Below, one piece after another: positions 16,636-26,179 of a stretch of DNA of 64,000 nt (the stretch's first letter is position 1; each line of letters starts with the position of its first letter). The stretch is from Heyndrickxia acidicola. GTDB lineage: Bacteria > Bacillota > Bacilli > Bacillales > Bacillaceae_C. The translations under genes and the position numbers were made by a program. Where the stretch lies: contig NZ_KV440953.1 in NCBI RefSeq assembly GCF_001636425.1, forward strand, positions 2,058,847 through 2,122,846, in the 5' to 3' direction. The notes under the pieces were generated by a model. The model had not been told where the DNA came from and did no database searches. It saw nothing but the letters and a program-made list of their open reading frames with translations.

Positions 16636-18534
16636 TTACTTTCCGGCAAACTTTTTCGCCAGCGCTGCGACATCCGGGATACCAAGACCAGTTGCTTGGT
16701 TATAGATGGTACCAGCAGTTCCGGTATAGTAACCATTATCATTGGTGGTGCCGGTATCGTTTAACGGGGTAAACGGCGAATCCGACTGTTGTGCAAATCG
16801 ATAGATTTGTGGGTTCCAAAATCCGACTCGTTGTCCTACCGAGCTGTTAATGAGTGCGGAGAGCCCGGCAAGCTGCGGAGCCACAAAGGATGTACCGCCG
16901 TATGTTGCCCAACCTGTTGCATCAGGAAGATTCATATACACACCATACCCTGTATGTGGATCCGCATCCATCGAAAGGTCTGGCATATTTCGTCCTGTAC
17001 CTGTTCCTCCTGTAACGACGTTTGGATTGTCGTTTTTGGTCACGCTTGTAAAATCAGAGCTTGAAGTAAAGAGATTGACCGCTGAGAATGTGTTGACTCC
17101 TTTAACACTCAATTGGTAATCCGGCGTTGCGAAAAATTTACTGAATCCTCCGCCGCCGCCTTCAAAGTAGTGTCCATCCGGGAATACGTAGCCGAGCTGT
17201 GCTAAGATTGGGAAATAATAGTCATAGCCCCAAGCACGTTCATTGTCGCCAGAAAGGCTGGTCACACCATTGAGTGTCCGAGTGTAGCCCGGAAGTGTCG
17301 TTCCACCTGCTGCCGTGATATACGGGCTATCCGATGGGTTAAGCGTCGAAAGATCGAACGTCCCCAAATCACGCTCAGCTGCATACGCACCGGAATCCCC
17401 TGATGCAGCAAATGTAGCTTGTCCTTGCGCTGCCGCTTGCATGTATAGTTCATTAAAGACATATGGATATGCAGGCGTTTCATAGTTCGAATTCACAGCT
17501 GCTTGAATGATAGTTTCGCTTTCACCCCAGCTGGCAGATATGGATTGCGCCTGGTTGTCATTGATTGCCTTTGCATATGCGTCTACAAACCCTGTGTCCG
17601 TGTTAGGCGCGACATACACGTTTACATTTGCTTGTGGAGCAAGCCCGCCCGATTGTTGTACGTCCAAGTCTGTTTCATCCGAACCATAGGCAGCTCCAAG
17701 TTGTGAACCACCATCCACTAAAATTCGGTTGACACGATTTGGTTTATACTTAATGCCGAGTTGATCCCAGAAGCTATACGCATCACTTGGATTGAAATCC
17801 GCAAGTGTTACGATTCCAATCGTTTGTCCAGCACCCGTTGCACCTGCTTCGTATAATGGGTTTACGTTGTAATGTTTCGCTAAATCAAGCGGTGTATTAC
17901 CTGTCGGCGTTGCAGAGTTGGCTTGCGGAGAAGATGTAAGATCCCCCGACTCTTTCACGGCTTGACTTGTTAAATTCGAGTAGTTTGTGAGTCCAAGTAC
18001 ACACAACAAATTTTGTGCAACGTCCATCGGAAGTTTTGGATCGGATTTGGATGCATGGAACGTTTTCCCTTTATATTCGGCTCGTTGGATTTCTACATAC
18101 AAAGCTTTGTTCAATTGAGCAACGGTTCCTGTAACTGTAACAATCAGATTGTCAGGATAGACTTTGATATCGGTGATGCCATAGCCATTTAAATATTTTT
18201 GTAATTGATTAATTGCCCCATTTGATGCCCCGTACTTTTGCTGAAACTGACTTGGCGTTAAATAGTTACGGAAATTTTTTGACCCCGGCGTAGTGGTATC
18301 CGTTATGTACTGTGCCAATTGGTCTTGGTGTTGTACTTTGAATACAAAATCAACGGTGACTTGTGAATTTGGATCAGCGTCGCCAAAATACTGGGCGTTG
18401 TTCAGCACAGCAGAACCAACACCTTGTGACACGGATTGATTCGTTGTGGCGGCGGCAAATGAGGTGCTTGTCCCAAGGCTGAAAACAAGTGCCGTAGCAG
18501 CCAATGCTGCTGTCATTTTTTTCTTTTTTTTCAT
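16636..18534 (-). CDS. Secreted S53 (sedolisin/kumamolisin-type) serine peptidase precursor
   Basis: A 632-residue preproenzyme. Residues 1-28 are a lysine-rich signal peptide ending SFAA. An activation prodomain (PGSKNFRNYLTPSQFQQKYG) runs to about residue 190. The mature domain has the sedolisin Glu/Asp pair in DETDLD, the oxyanion Asp in AASGDSGA and the catalytic Ser in GGTSFVAPQLAGL; the C-terminal TGLGIPD loop fits the calcium site. Members are calcium-dependent endopeptidases, usually active at acid pH, secreted and self-activated. The gene looks more GC-rich than its neighbours, which hints at transfer. It is monocistronic with its own terminator. Confidence 0.93.
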   Translation of the reverse strand: MKKKKKMTAALAATALVFSLGTSTSFAAATTNQSVSQGVGSAVLNNAQYFGDADPNSQVTVDFVFKVQHQDQLAQYITDTTTPGSKNFRNYLTPSQFQQKYGASNGAINQLQKYLNGYGITDIKVYPDNLIVTVTGTVAQLNKALYVEIQRAEYKGKTFHASKSDPKLPMDVAQNLLCVLGLTNYSNLTSQAVKESGDLTSSPQANSATPTGNTPLDLAKHYNVNPLYEAGATGAGQTIGIVTLADFNPSDAYSFWDQLGIKYKPNRVNRILVDGGSQLGAAYGSDETDLDVQQSGGLAPQANVNVYVAPNTDTGFVDAYAKAINDNQAQSISASWGESETIIQAAVNSNYETPAYPYVFNELYMQAAAQGQATFAASGDSGAYAAERDLGTFDLSTLNPSDSPYITAAGGTTLPGYTRTLNGVTSLSGDNERAWGYDYYFPILAQLGYVFPDGHYFEGGGGGFSKFFATPDYQLSVKGVNTFSAVNLFTSSSDFTSVTKNDNPNVVTGGTGTGRNMPDLSMDADPHTGYGVYMNLPDATGWATYGGTSFVAPQLAGLSALINSSVGQRVGFWNPQIYRFAQQSDSPFTPLNDTGTTNDNGYYTGTAGTIYNQATGLGIPDVAALAKKFAGK

Positions 18535-18725
18535 ATCATATCCCCTTCAATATCATATTAGAATATTTCGAATTTTAAAATATTCCAATAAAATTATAGG
18601 ATTATAGACACAGTGCGGTCAAGAAAGAAATTTTGACGTGTTTCGACGCTTTGGTTCGCCTTTTGACAGTTGTGATTTTGCTTTAGCATTTTGACTTGAT
18701 TCAATTTACAGGTGTATTTGATCAT

Positions 18726-18941
18726 TCAAATAAAGCTACTTCGATCGTGAAAGTGGGGTACATTATTAAGATTAAGCCTATTGCTAGTGGAATGGACGTA
18801 GTTCCTATCTTTAAACTGTTCAATCCATTCGCAAAACCTGAAAAAAACAATCCCAATACCTATTTCTACTGCCTTGGCTAGGAAAATGCCAAGGGTTAGT
18901 ACCAATCCAGAAAGGAGAGGTGTTTTTTCCGTATTATTCAT
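18726..18941 (-). CDS. Small hypothetical membrane protein
   Basis: A 71-residue open frame from the ATG at 18941, with GGGGAG 9 bp upstream. Residues 8-32 ([23 protein letters not shown]) would make one membrane span; the rest is polar and histidine-rich near the end. It is divergent from the YihY gene. I do not recognise the family, and the tail may come from a frameshift. Confidence 0.4.
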   Translation of the reverse strand: MNNTEKTPLLSGLVLTLGIFLAKAVEIGIGIVFFRFCEWIEQFKDRNYVHSTSNRLNLNNVPHFHDRSSFI

Positions 18942-19022
18942 TTTTCTCGACTCCCCTTTGCATTGTTTGGGACCCGTTCGCACAAACTATATAGGCAGAA
19001 TATTAGGGAAGGTTTGTTTCAA

Positions 19023-19865
19023 GTGCAGACAGTAAAATTTTTTTTCAAAACTCTGATTCAAGGCATCTTTCATCACAATATTATGTATCTAGGTTCCATC
19101 ATTGCATATTTCGGATTTGCTTCCACGATCCCTCTTACGTTGCTGTTGATTTTTTTTGCGTCTCTTTTTATTAATGGTACTGCTGTTGAGCACTTTCTCG
19201 ATCATCTGTTTCAATCATTTATCCCTTCCTTGCCGAAAGGCAAATCATTTGTTACGACCACCATCGATCATCTAACGCAATTCCGCACTACGGTGGGGGT
19301 AATGGGCATAGGTGGAATGCTGCTGGCGGCTATTGGTGGCTTCCTGTCTTTACAAACGACGCTCGACACTATCTGTGAGGTACGTAAACACCGTTCCTTT
19401 TTTAAGCAGTACGTGATTGGGTTCGTGATGCTGGTTTTTTTGCTTGTGTTGATCCTCGTGTCTTCGCTTGTATCTGCGGTTTCACCAGAAGTCGTCACAA
19501 GTATCGCAAATTTTGATGGATTCGAGTGGGTTCACATTGTGCACTCCATGTCACGGACGTTCTTCTTGTTCGTCATGTTCGTAACCTGCTTTCTCTGCTA
19601 TCGGATTCTCCCTTCGGCAACCCTCTCGACGCAAGCTTTGTTGACAGGAGCGACTGTGGTAACAATAGGCGTTGACGTTGGACGCCAGTTGTTCGTTATT
19701 TATACACACCATTTAGGGAATTACGAATTGATTTATGGGACACTAGCGTTTACAACACTGGTCACGTTTTGGATCTATATTGTGAGCGTCCTCTTTTTGT
19801 TTGGAATGGAACTATGTGTGACTGTTGATTGTGTTCGTGGAATACGCCCATCATATAAGGATTAA
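19023..19865 (+). CDS. YihY/virulence factor BrkB family membrane protein
   Basis: A 280-residue inner-membrane protein of the YihY/BrkB family with six hydrophobic segments and the family stretch LLAAIGGFLSLQTTLDTICEV near the middle, then YELIYGTLAFTTLVTFWIYIVSVLFLFGMEL at the end. Function is unknown; it is not a ribonuclease, although the family was once so labelled. GTG 19023 is chosen because AGGGAAGG lies 10 bp upstream and the family N-terminus begins here; ATG 18963 has no ribosome site. It is monocistronic. Confidence 0.82.
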   Translation: MQTVKFFFKTLIQGIFHHNIMYLGSIIAYFGFASTIPLTLLLIFFASLFINGTAVEHFLDHLFQSFIPSLPKGKSFVTTTIDHLTQFRTTVGVMGIGGMLLAAIGGFLSLQTTLDTICEVRKHRSFFKQYVIGFVMLVFLLVLILVSSLVSAVSPEVVTSIANFDGFEWVHIVHSMSRTFFLFVMFVTCFLCYRILPSATLSTQALLTGATVVTIGVDVGRQLFVIYTHHLGNYELIYGTLAFTTLVTFWIYIVSVLFLFGMELCVTVDCVRGIRPSYKD

Positions 19866-20040
19866 CAACCACAACAAAGCATAGGATTTATTTTTCTATT
19901 TGTTCAATTTTCTCTCTTATCAGGTACATGCTCTAAAATATCCTTAATAAGTCCGTATATTTCATTTTGTGAAATCCCTGAGATTTACCATTTTCTCAGG
20001 GATTTTTATTAAATCTTTTTTGGTCTGAATTTATATACAT

Positions 20041-20190
20041 TCACGAAAAAGTAGAAATCGGCAAAATGAATTTTGAATTTCTTCTCATTATTTTACTAGA
20101 TATAATACCTACAATCATTGCCCCGATGACATCAGTTGGATAGTGCAGTCCTATGTAAATCCTAGCAAACTTCCCATGACTAAAAAGTTG
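20041..20190 (-). pseudogene. Remnant of a PAP2-family phosphatase (C-terminus only)
   Basis: The minus strand encodes GKFARIYIGLHYPTDVIGAM and then VGIISSKIMRRNSKF before a stop at 20041. This matches the last catalytic motif (SRxYxGxHxPxD) and following membrane helix of PAP2 lipid phosphatases. Upstream parts are absent. The surrounding gap 19866-20700 otherwise holds only the small open frame at 20295 and a terminator. Confidence 0.7.
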
Positions 20191-20294
20191 TTAAACCATT
20201 TATGTTAACCGATTTATGTGAATCAATAAATGACTTTCAAGTGAGAAGGATTAGATGTAAGTGAAAAAGGTAAAGTGAAAAAAATGGGGGGATA

Positions 20295-20405
20295 GTGAGA
20301 CAAACAGGTTTGCAAAAAGAGTATGCAGAGGAACTTGATTGTTTTTTAAATCGCATTGTTCCGGAATATGAAGAAAGAACTGTAAATGCCTATAGAGGTG
20401 AATAA
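20295..20405 (+). CDS. Possible 36-residue peptide or gene-start remnant
   Basis: GTG 20295 lies close after a GGGGGG ribosome-like site and opens a frame reading VRQTGLQKEYAEELDCFLNR and on to a TAA. Composition is protein-like and rich in Glu/Tyr. It may be the beginning of a lost gene. I do not recognise it. Confidence 0.25.
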   Translation: MRQTGLQKEYAEELDCFLNRIVPEYEERTVNAYRGE

Positions 20406-20560
20406 TACCATATATTGGATGTTTCTTTTCTTTCGATTTTTTTATCTACCCATACTAGTTATGGGTAGATAAAAAATTCAAACTTTTTAATACTTCGTTA
20501 ATAAGCAGCAAAAAACAGCCTATGGAACTAGGGACAATTGGGGCTTAATATTCAAAATAA

Positions 20561-20608
20561 AAAGGATAGATGAGCAGTAATGAAATGCTCGTTTCTATCC
20601 TTTTTTTA
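20561..20608 (-). terminator. Terminator beyond the Bcr/CflA gene
   Basis: AAAGGATAGA..GAGCA pairs with TGCTC..TCTATCCTTT around a small loop, followed by a T-run on the plus strand and preceded by an A-run, so it can act in both directions. It lies 93 bp past the transporter stop. Confidence 0.75.
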
Positions 20609-20700
20609 TATACGTTTATACCCTGATTCAACAGGGTACATAAGTATTTCATGCGGTTTTTTACACTATACCAGCAAAAAATCATATCATTTCATATTTT

Positions 20701-21927
20701 TCAAGCTTTCCGATTGACCATCAAAAGCGTCTCCTGGGATTTGCTTTTTCTTACCAGGGTGAAATAACAAAGGAAAGCCAAAAAGCTGGCACCAAAAATG
20801 ATGGCGGCCATTGGAACTCCTGTGTAGGCTCCGCCAATCCCTACTAGCGGGGCAGATAGAGAGCCCATGACAAAAGGCAATACCCCCAATAAGGCAGACG
20901 CGCTGCCCGCCATATGTCCTTGCGACTGAATGGCCAAGGTGAAAGACGACGTTCCGATTATACTAATGGAAGATATAAAGAAGAAAACCGGGATAGCGAC
21001 ACCGATAAGCGGGGCTTTTAGTAAGAGTGCGATCAATAACCATAAACCTGACACATTCGCAAGCCCCAGACCTATTTTCAGGAAAGTCCCTTCCGAAATG
21101 GTGTCCGTTAAGCGGCCGACTGACTGACTCCCAATGATTAAAGCCAACCCATTGACCCCAAACAAAAGACTAAATTGTTGGGGGGTCACTCCGTAAACAT
21201 TCTGATAGACAAACGGAATACCAGAAACGTAGGCAAAAATACCGGCAGTGATAAACCCCTGAGTTAATGCATAGCCCATGAACTTTTTATTTTTAAATAA
21301 TGTGCCAAAATTGCTTAATACATAAGGCAAATTACTCGGGACACGCTTTTCAGTTGGAAGCGTCTCTTTTAACTTATACGAAACGGTAAAGATCAATATG
21401 ATTCCAATACATGCCAGTGCAATAAAAACCCAATTCCAATCCTTAAAAGCAAGGATTGCTCCTCCGGCAATCGGAGCAAGGATTGGTCCGAGGTTCCCTA
21501 CTAACACCATTAAAGAAAAGAACTTTGTCAGTTCCTTTCCTGTATAAAGGTCTCTTACGATTGCCCTTGATATGACAATTCCACCTGACGCTGCGAACCC
21601 TTGCACAAATCGGCATCCAATAAGGAAATAGATATTGGGTGAAAATGAGCATGTAAGGGATGCTAGAATGTATAAACAAAGGAAAAACAACAAAGGTTTC
21701 CGGCGTCCTTTCACATCACTTAATGGACCAATGACTAATTGCCCTAAGCCAAGACCCAATAAGCAGGATGTCAAACTAATCTGAACCAGTGAAGCGGTCG
21801 TATGATAATCTTTTACAATTGTAGGAAAGGACGGCAAATACGTATCGATTGTAAAAGGACCCAGAATTCCCAGAGATCCCAAAAGCACAGCAAGCTGCAG
21901 TCGTTTCTTTCTGCTAGATTTATCCAA
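20701..21927 (-). CDS. Bcr/CflA-family multidrug efflux MFS transporter
   Basis: A 408-residue, 12-span major facilitator. The Bcr/CflA subfamily signature LGILGPFTIDTYLPSFP opens the protein, followed by the loop 2-3 motif GPLSDVKGRRKPLL and the drug-antiporter region GFAASGGIVISRAIVRDLY. Known members export bicyclomycin, chloramphenicol, sulfonamides or cysteine by proton antiport. The start at 21927 is an ATG with an AAAGAAAGGCGAG ribosome region. It is monocistronic. The upstream gap 21928-22247 shows nothing clear. Confidence 0.9.
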   Translation of the reverse strand: MDKSSRKKRLQLAVLLGSLGILGPFTIDTYLPSFPTIVKDYHTTASLVQISLTSCLLGLGLGQLVIGPLSDVKGRRKPLLFFLCLYILASLTCSFSPNIYFLIGCRFVQGFAASGGIVISRAIVRDLYTGKELTKFFSLMVLVGNLGPILAPIAGGAILAFKDWNWVFIALACIGIILIFTVSYKLKETLPTEKRVPSNLPYVLSNFGTLFKNKKFMGYALTQGFITAGIFAYVSGIPFVYQNVYGVTPQQFSLLFGVNGLALIIGSQSVGRLTDTISEGTFLKIGLGLANVSGLWLLIALLLKAPLIGVAIPVFFFISSISIIGTSSFTLAIQSQGHMAGSASALLGVLPFVMGSLSAPLVGIGGAYTGVPMAAIIFGASFLAFLCYFTLVRKSKSQETLLMVNRKA

Positions 21928-22247
21928 GTTGCTCTCGCCTTTCTTTATTTAATTTTTTCATCCTCAATACGTAAGCACAAATGTTTCGAGAACCGAAATT
22001 CAATATCCTTCATTATAACCGGAACCTTGCCTGATGGTAAACAATTAAATATCATATAAGAAAAGCGACAGCGCCTGTGAACGAAGAAGTGCCTTTTCCC
22101 TAGGCTATTATTTTAGTAAAATCATTTTTAAAAACATTTTTGTTATTGAATGATATTAATAAAAATTGTTTAATGGGATTAGTCTGCCTATGCGCTTTTG
22201 CCCATATAAAAAAAGGGCTTTTTTATTAGCTGCAAACATTCCCTTTA

Positions 22248-22430
22248 TCACAACCTAGGTGCCTTTTCTTTCGTTAATTTTTTTGGCAGATTGCTCATTT
22301 TTTCAGTTCCTGCATAATCTTCGAAAGTTAACGTTAATGGAAGTAATGATAAAAAATCTTCGCTAGTTGGAGTATCATACATTTTCACGATTACTTCCTC
22401 GTTGTGAAAGCTCATTTTTATACTGCTCAT
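22248..22430 (-). pseudogene. Truncated cyclophilin-like fold protein
   Basis: Sixty residues: a MSSIKMSFHNEEVIVKM start, then LLPLTLTFEDYAGTEKMSNL and PKKLTKEKAP before an early stop. The LPLTLTFEDYAGTEK block is typical of the small cyclophilin-like proteins of about 120 residues often found near NAD(P)H oxidoreductases. About half the domain is missing, so it is probably non-functional. It follows the broken MFS gene by 9 bp and shares its decay. Confidence 0.65.
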
Positions 22431-22439
22431 AGTCCCTCC

Positions 22440-23614
22440 TCATTGAACCACTTTCTCGTATTTCGCCACTTTACTAGTAAGACGAAAAGATAACAATGTC
22501 ATAATGGCAGCAATGGCCACTGATGCGGCCCAAATCCAGCTAACCGCTAGTACGGATGTGCTCTTTACGGCAATACCCCCAATTCCTGCCGCAGCAGCTA
22601 TGCCTAACTGTATAAATAGCCATATAACTAAGCATGATTTCGGAAGCTTCTGGAGCAAGCCAAACCAGGTTATACTGCATACCCGGTCCAGATGACCATG
22701 CAGAGAAGGACCAGAACATAAGCAACGGGATGGCAACTAAAGTTGATTTGGCGACGGTAGAGAGTAAGACAAGAGCTAAATAATGGACCACCAATCCCCC
22801 CACAAGCGTTTGGGGGTTACTAATTCGATCCGTCATAAATCCACCAAACTTAGAACCTATTAAAGTGGTGATACCAAAGGCAAACAAGGCACTGCTCACA
22901 TTACTGCTCTTCAAGGGTGAAACAGTGAGGAGGAACGGGGCAATATATGCTATACATCACCCCATACCCTAACTGCCAAAAGAACGTGACTCCAAGGCCC
23001 ATTAAGATTTTCGAGTTCTTTAAATAGGAAAGTTGTTTACCTAGAGGGATAGCTGCCCCATTATCAAGAGCAGAAATGGTTCGTATGATAACCAAAATGG
23101 CTAGTACACTTAGAACGCCAATTCCTACGAAGATTAACTTCCAATTTTATACAGTAGCTATGACACGACCTATTGGCACACCAAGGATAATGGCTGCACT
23201 AAACCCAAGTATCACAGTACCCATCGCTCCAGCTTGTTTTTCGGGCGGTGCTAACTTTACTGCTGTAGTCTTCGCAGCAATAGCAAAGACCCCACTTCCT
23301 AAGGCAAGTATAATGCCTGATACGATTAGAAGACCGAAGCCTGTAAGGGAAAATGTCAACACACTGCCGAGCACCATTAAACATAGAGAAAGCATTAATA
23401 ACTTACGCTGATTCAGTTTTGTCGTCGCCATCACAACGAGGGGAGAACCAATGGCGTCAGCAATCGCAAATACGGTGATTAGCTGTCCTGCCATCGCTAC
23501 CGAAACATGATTCGAGGTAGCAGCTTTATCCAAAATGCCTGCAATAACGTACTCTGATGTACTGACCATGAAAGTAATAAGGGCAAGCAAGTAAATTTCC
23601 CAGGTGTTTTTAAT
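22440..23614 (-). pseudogene. MFS transporter (AraJ/YdhP-like) broken by a stop and frameshifts
   Basis: Read in pieces, the minus strand gives a whole sugar-efflux-type MFS protein: EIYLLALITFMVSTSEYVIA at the start, QAGAMGTVILGFSAA in the middle and LGIAAAAGIGGIAVKS near the end. An in-frame TAA interrupts it at about 23144-23146, and frame changes fall near 22945 and 22615. The probable start codon reads ATT at 23612-23614, 7 bp after AGAGGGGTG, so the start itself seems mutated. Decay is independent at several points, which argues against sequencing error. Confidence 0.8.
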
Positions 23615-23794
23615 ATTTTCACCCCTCTAGAAATCTCCCTATACACTTATTTTGTTGAGAAAAAGCCCTAATGCAGCATTACAACAGGGCTACTGTTGGG
23701 AGAAAAATCACTTCATTTATAGCCAGGTATTTTAGATAGATTGTTTGTTGGACGAATCTAAGCAGAATCTGGCAGTCTTCCATTCATTACCTAT

Positions 23795-24658
23795 TTATTT
23801 TAATTTCCCGCCAAATACCGGGAAGAAGCTATGCTCACCATAATTCTGGATGTGCTCTACATTCTTCAATGTCTCCATATCTGAATCGCTAATAACAAAA
23901 TCAAGCTCTGCATTGTTTCTCATGTGATCCGGATTTGCCGTCTTTGGAATTACTACGAGACCAAGCTGGATATCATAACGCAGGCAAAGCTGTGCAACAG
24001 ATACCCCATACTTATCAGCTATTACCTTAACCTCTGCGTTATCAAGGACGGCACCGTGTGCAATTGGTGAATATGCTTCTACTAGGATGTCATTCTTCTG
24101 ACAGAATTCAATTAGTTCCAAAGGAGTATTGCTCACATGTGCCAATATCTGATTGACCATCGGCTTGATCTCACAGCTTGCTAGAATATTCTCTACATCA
24201 GCCTGAAGGAAGTTAGAAAGACCAATTGCCTTTACCTTGCCTGTCTTATAAGCATCCTCCATTGCTTTCCACACTTCTTTGTTTTCCTCGAAGTAACGGT
24301 TCTCCTCATGGAATTCCACCCAAGGCTGTGGGCTGTGAATAATCAGAAGGTCAATGTAATCTAGTCCCAGCTTTTTCAAAGATTCATCAATGGACTGCGC
24401 AGCTGCATTATAGTTCTTTGCTTCTGCCGCAACCTTTGTCGTGATGAAAAGTTCTTCTCTTGCGACACCGCAGGAACGGATTCCTTCACCTACACCTTTC
24501 TCATTCATATAAGCCTGGGCAGTATCAATATGACGATATCCGATCGATACCGCATCACGCACTGCCTGTGCTGCCTGAGCATCGTCAAGCAGCCAGGTAC
24601 CGAGACCTAATTTTGGAATTTCTGCACCATTTGATAATTTGTATGTTTCGTTCATCAT
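23795..24658 (-). CDS. Aldo/keto reductase (2,5-diketogluconate reductase-like)
   Basis: A 287-residue NADPH-dependent TIM-barrel reductase. The tetrad is Asp and Tyr in HIDTAQAY, Lys in ITTKV and His in IIHSPQP. GLSNF and VVIPKTANPDHMRNN give the cofactor-binding end. Start ATG 24658 follows AAGGAG by 8 bp. It is the first of several aldo/keto reductases in the 24-38 kb array and is about 45% alike by eye to the one at 33203. Likely substrates are small aldehydes or ketones. Confidence 0.9.
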   Translation of the reverse strand: MMNETYKLSNGAEIPKLGLGTWLLDDAQAAQAVRDAVSIGYRHIDTAQAYMNEKGVGEGIRSCGVAREELFITTKVAAEAKNYNAAAQSIDESLKKLGLDYIDLLIIHSPQPWVEFHEENRYFEENKEVWKAMEDAYKTGKVKAIGLSNFLQADVENILASCEIKPMVNQILAHVSNTPLELIEFCQKNDILVEAYSPIAHGAVLDNAEVKVIADKYGVSVAQLCLRYDIQLGLVVIPKTANPDHMRNNAELDFVISDSDMETLKNVEHIQNYGEHSFFPVFGGKLK

Positions 24659-24773
24659 GTTTTTGTCTCCTTTGCCTTGTTACATTTTTTGCGGTATCTT
24701 ATTGACTTTACATTTTATAAATTTTGGACATGTGGAGAAACGTATCCAATGAATTGATTCAATGCGTTAACTT

Positions 24774-25178
24774 TTATAATTTACTATACGTTTCATCATC
24801 GACTGGCTCTAACCATTCCGGCTTCCCTGCAGTGATTGCAATGTGTACAAACCAGCTATCTTTTGTAGCACCATGCCAGTGCTTGACACCATCGTGAGTA
24901 ACTATAACATCGCCAGCTTTTAAAAATTGAGCTGGTTTTCCTTCTTCTTGGTACCATCCTTCGCCACCAGTTACCAATAAAATTTGAAATCCATCATGAT
25001 GGATATGCCAGTTATTTCGGCATCCTGGTTCAAAAGTCACATTCCCAACACCAACGTTGACTTTAGGATCAGCCACTAGTCCTTTAAGATAACTTTGTCC
25101 CACAAAAAACTGTGAAAAAGGATTTTTTTCACCCGCTGGGAAAATAACGCCATTTTTTACTTCTTCGTGTTTTGCCAT
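24774..25178 (-). CDS. Cupin-domain protein
   Basis: A 134-residue single-domain cupin. Metal ligands are visible in WHIHHDG (motif 1, with the later Gln/Glu in FQILLVTGGEGW) and HDGVKHWHG (motif 2). ATG 25178 follows TTGGAGGAATT; the ORF can be extended to 25226 but would then overlap the previous gene. It is 25 bp after a carboxymuconolactone-decarboxylase-like gene in the same direction. This pairing is common, and the two are thought to act together on oxidised or quinonoid compounds. Confidence 0.88.
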   Translation of the reverse strand: MAKHEEVKNGVIFPAGEKNPFSQFFVGQSYLKGLVADPKVNVGVGNVTFEPGCRNNWHIHHDGFQILLVTGGEGWYQEEGKPAQFLKAGDVIVTHDGVKHWHGATKDSWFVHIAITAGKPEWLEPVDDETYSKL

Positions 25179-25203
25179 TTTAATTCCTCCAATAAATTTT
25201 ATT

Positions 25204-25959
25204 TTAGTTTTCAGGAATAATTTCATTAACGCAAGCTAATGCGTTCAGTGTTCTCGGAAATCCCATATATGGTAGGCAGTGGGTGATGGCGGTGATTAAT
25301 GTTTCCTTGTCATTACCTACATTTTTGTTACCCAGCACATGTGACTTTACTTGACTTTCACAACCGCCCAACGTGCTTATAATACAAAGAGTCAGCAATT
25401 CCCGTGTTTTCAAATCAAGTCCTCCACGGGTATAGAAATCTCCAAAGCAAAAAGAGGAAAGATATTCTTGAATATGCTTTTGATTTGCCGGGGCGTTCTC
25501 TTGCATTTTTGCAATGACATCACCAAAAATCTCTACTTGAGTTTCAAGTCCTTTCTCAAAACGATTCTCTTCCTCTACAGTCTTTTGGCTTTCAACTGGT
25601 AAAGTGATATTTTTCGTTTTGAAAACCTCATTTACTTCATGGATGGCATTTAACGTTTTTGGGAATCCAATATACGGGGCGCACTGGTAAACAGCCTCTT
25701 TGATTTCTACAGGTGAAAGCCCGGCGTTAAGTGCGGCACCTACATGGGCCTTAAGTTGAGGCAGCGTCTGGTTTGTAGCAAGAACAACCAGAGTGATAAG
25801 TTCACGTTGCTTGTCATTAAGATTACCTTGATAGAAAACTTCCCCAAAGATGAAGCGGCTCAGTATGTCCTGAAAATCAGGGTCAGTAGCAGAGGCAGCA
25901 GGCACTCCATTTCCAAAAAGCTGTTTGTATTTTTCTTTGCTCTTTTCAACACGCTCCAT
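25204..25959 (-). CDS. Carboxymuconolactone decarboxylase family protein, two CMD domains
   Basis: A 251-residue protein with two alkylhydroperoxidase-like CMD repeats. The first is LNDKQRELITLVVLATNQTL...YIGFPKTLNAI and the second LDLKTRELLTLCIISTLGG...YMGFPRTLNALA. Neither has a CxxC redox pair; the second has single cysteines (TLCII, GGCESQ). Start ATG 25959 follows AGGAGG. It is the first gene downstream of promoter/operator copy 1 and is co-directional with the cupin gene, so its expression is likely under a TetR protein of this region. Confidence 0.88.
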   Translation of the reverse strand: MERVEKSKEKYKQLFGNGVPAASATDPDFQDILSRFIFGEVFYQGNLNDKQRELITLVVLATNQTLPQLKAHVGAALNAGLSPVEIKEAVYQCAPYIGFPKTLNAIHEVNEVFKTKNITLPVESQKTVEEENRFEKGLETQVEIFGDVIAKMQENAPANQKHIQEYLSSFCFGDFYTRGGLDLKTRELLTLCIISTLGGCESQVKSHVLGNKNVGNDKETLITAITHCLPYMGFPRTLNALACVNEIIPEN

Positions 25960-26069
25960 AATTAAGCCTCCTGTTTAAAGTAAATTTACTTTTATAGATT
26001 TAGATTTAAAAATAACTAAACTGATGATTTGAAAATTGATATTGATTGATTAATCAACATCTGTTTATA

Positions 26070-26136
26070 ATTATAAAAAAGCCATTCATACTTTCAATGG
26101 TTAAATTAACGCAATTCGTTGATTATTCAACAAATC
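26070..26136 (-). promoter_or_regulatory. Regulon promoter/operator copy 1 (before the CMD gene)
   Basis: Palindrome 26113-26136 (AATTCGTT-N8-AACAAATC), a 15-bp gap, -35 TTGAAA (26092-26097), a 16-bp spacer and -10 TATAAT (26070-26075), all reading toward the minus-strand gene. The same layout occurs at four other places in the window. Confidence 0.75.
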
Positions 26137-26179
26137 AACTAAAATTGTTGATTATCTTTAGAAAGACTGGTGAATTAAA

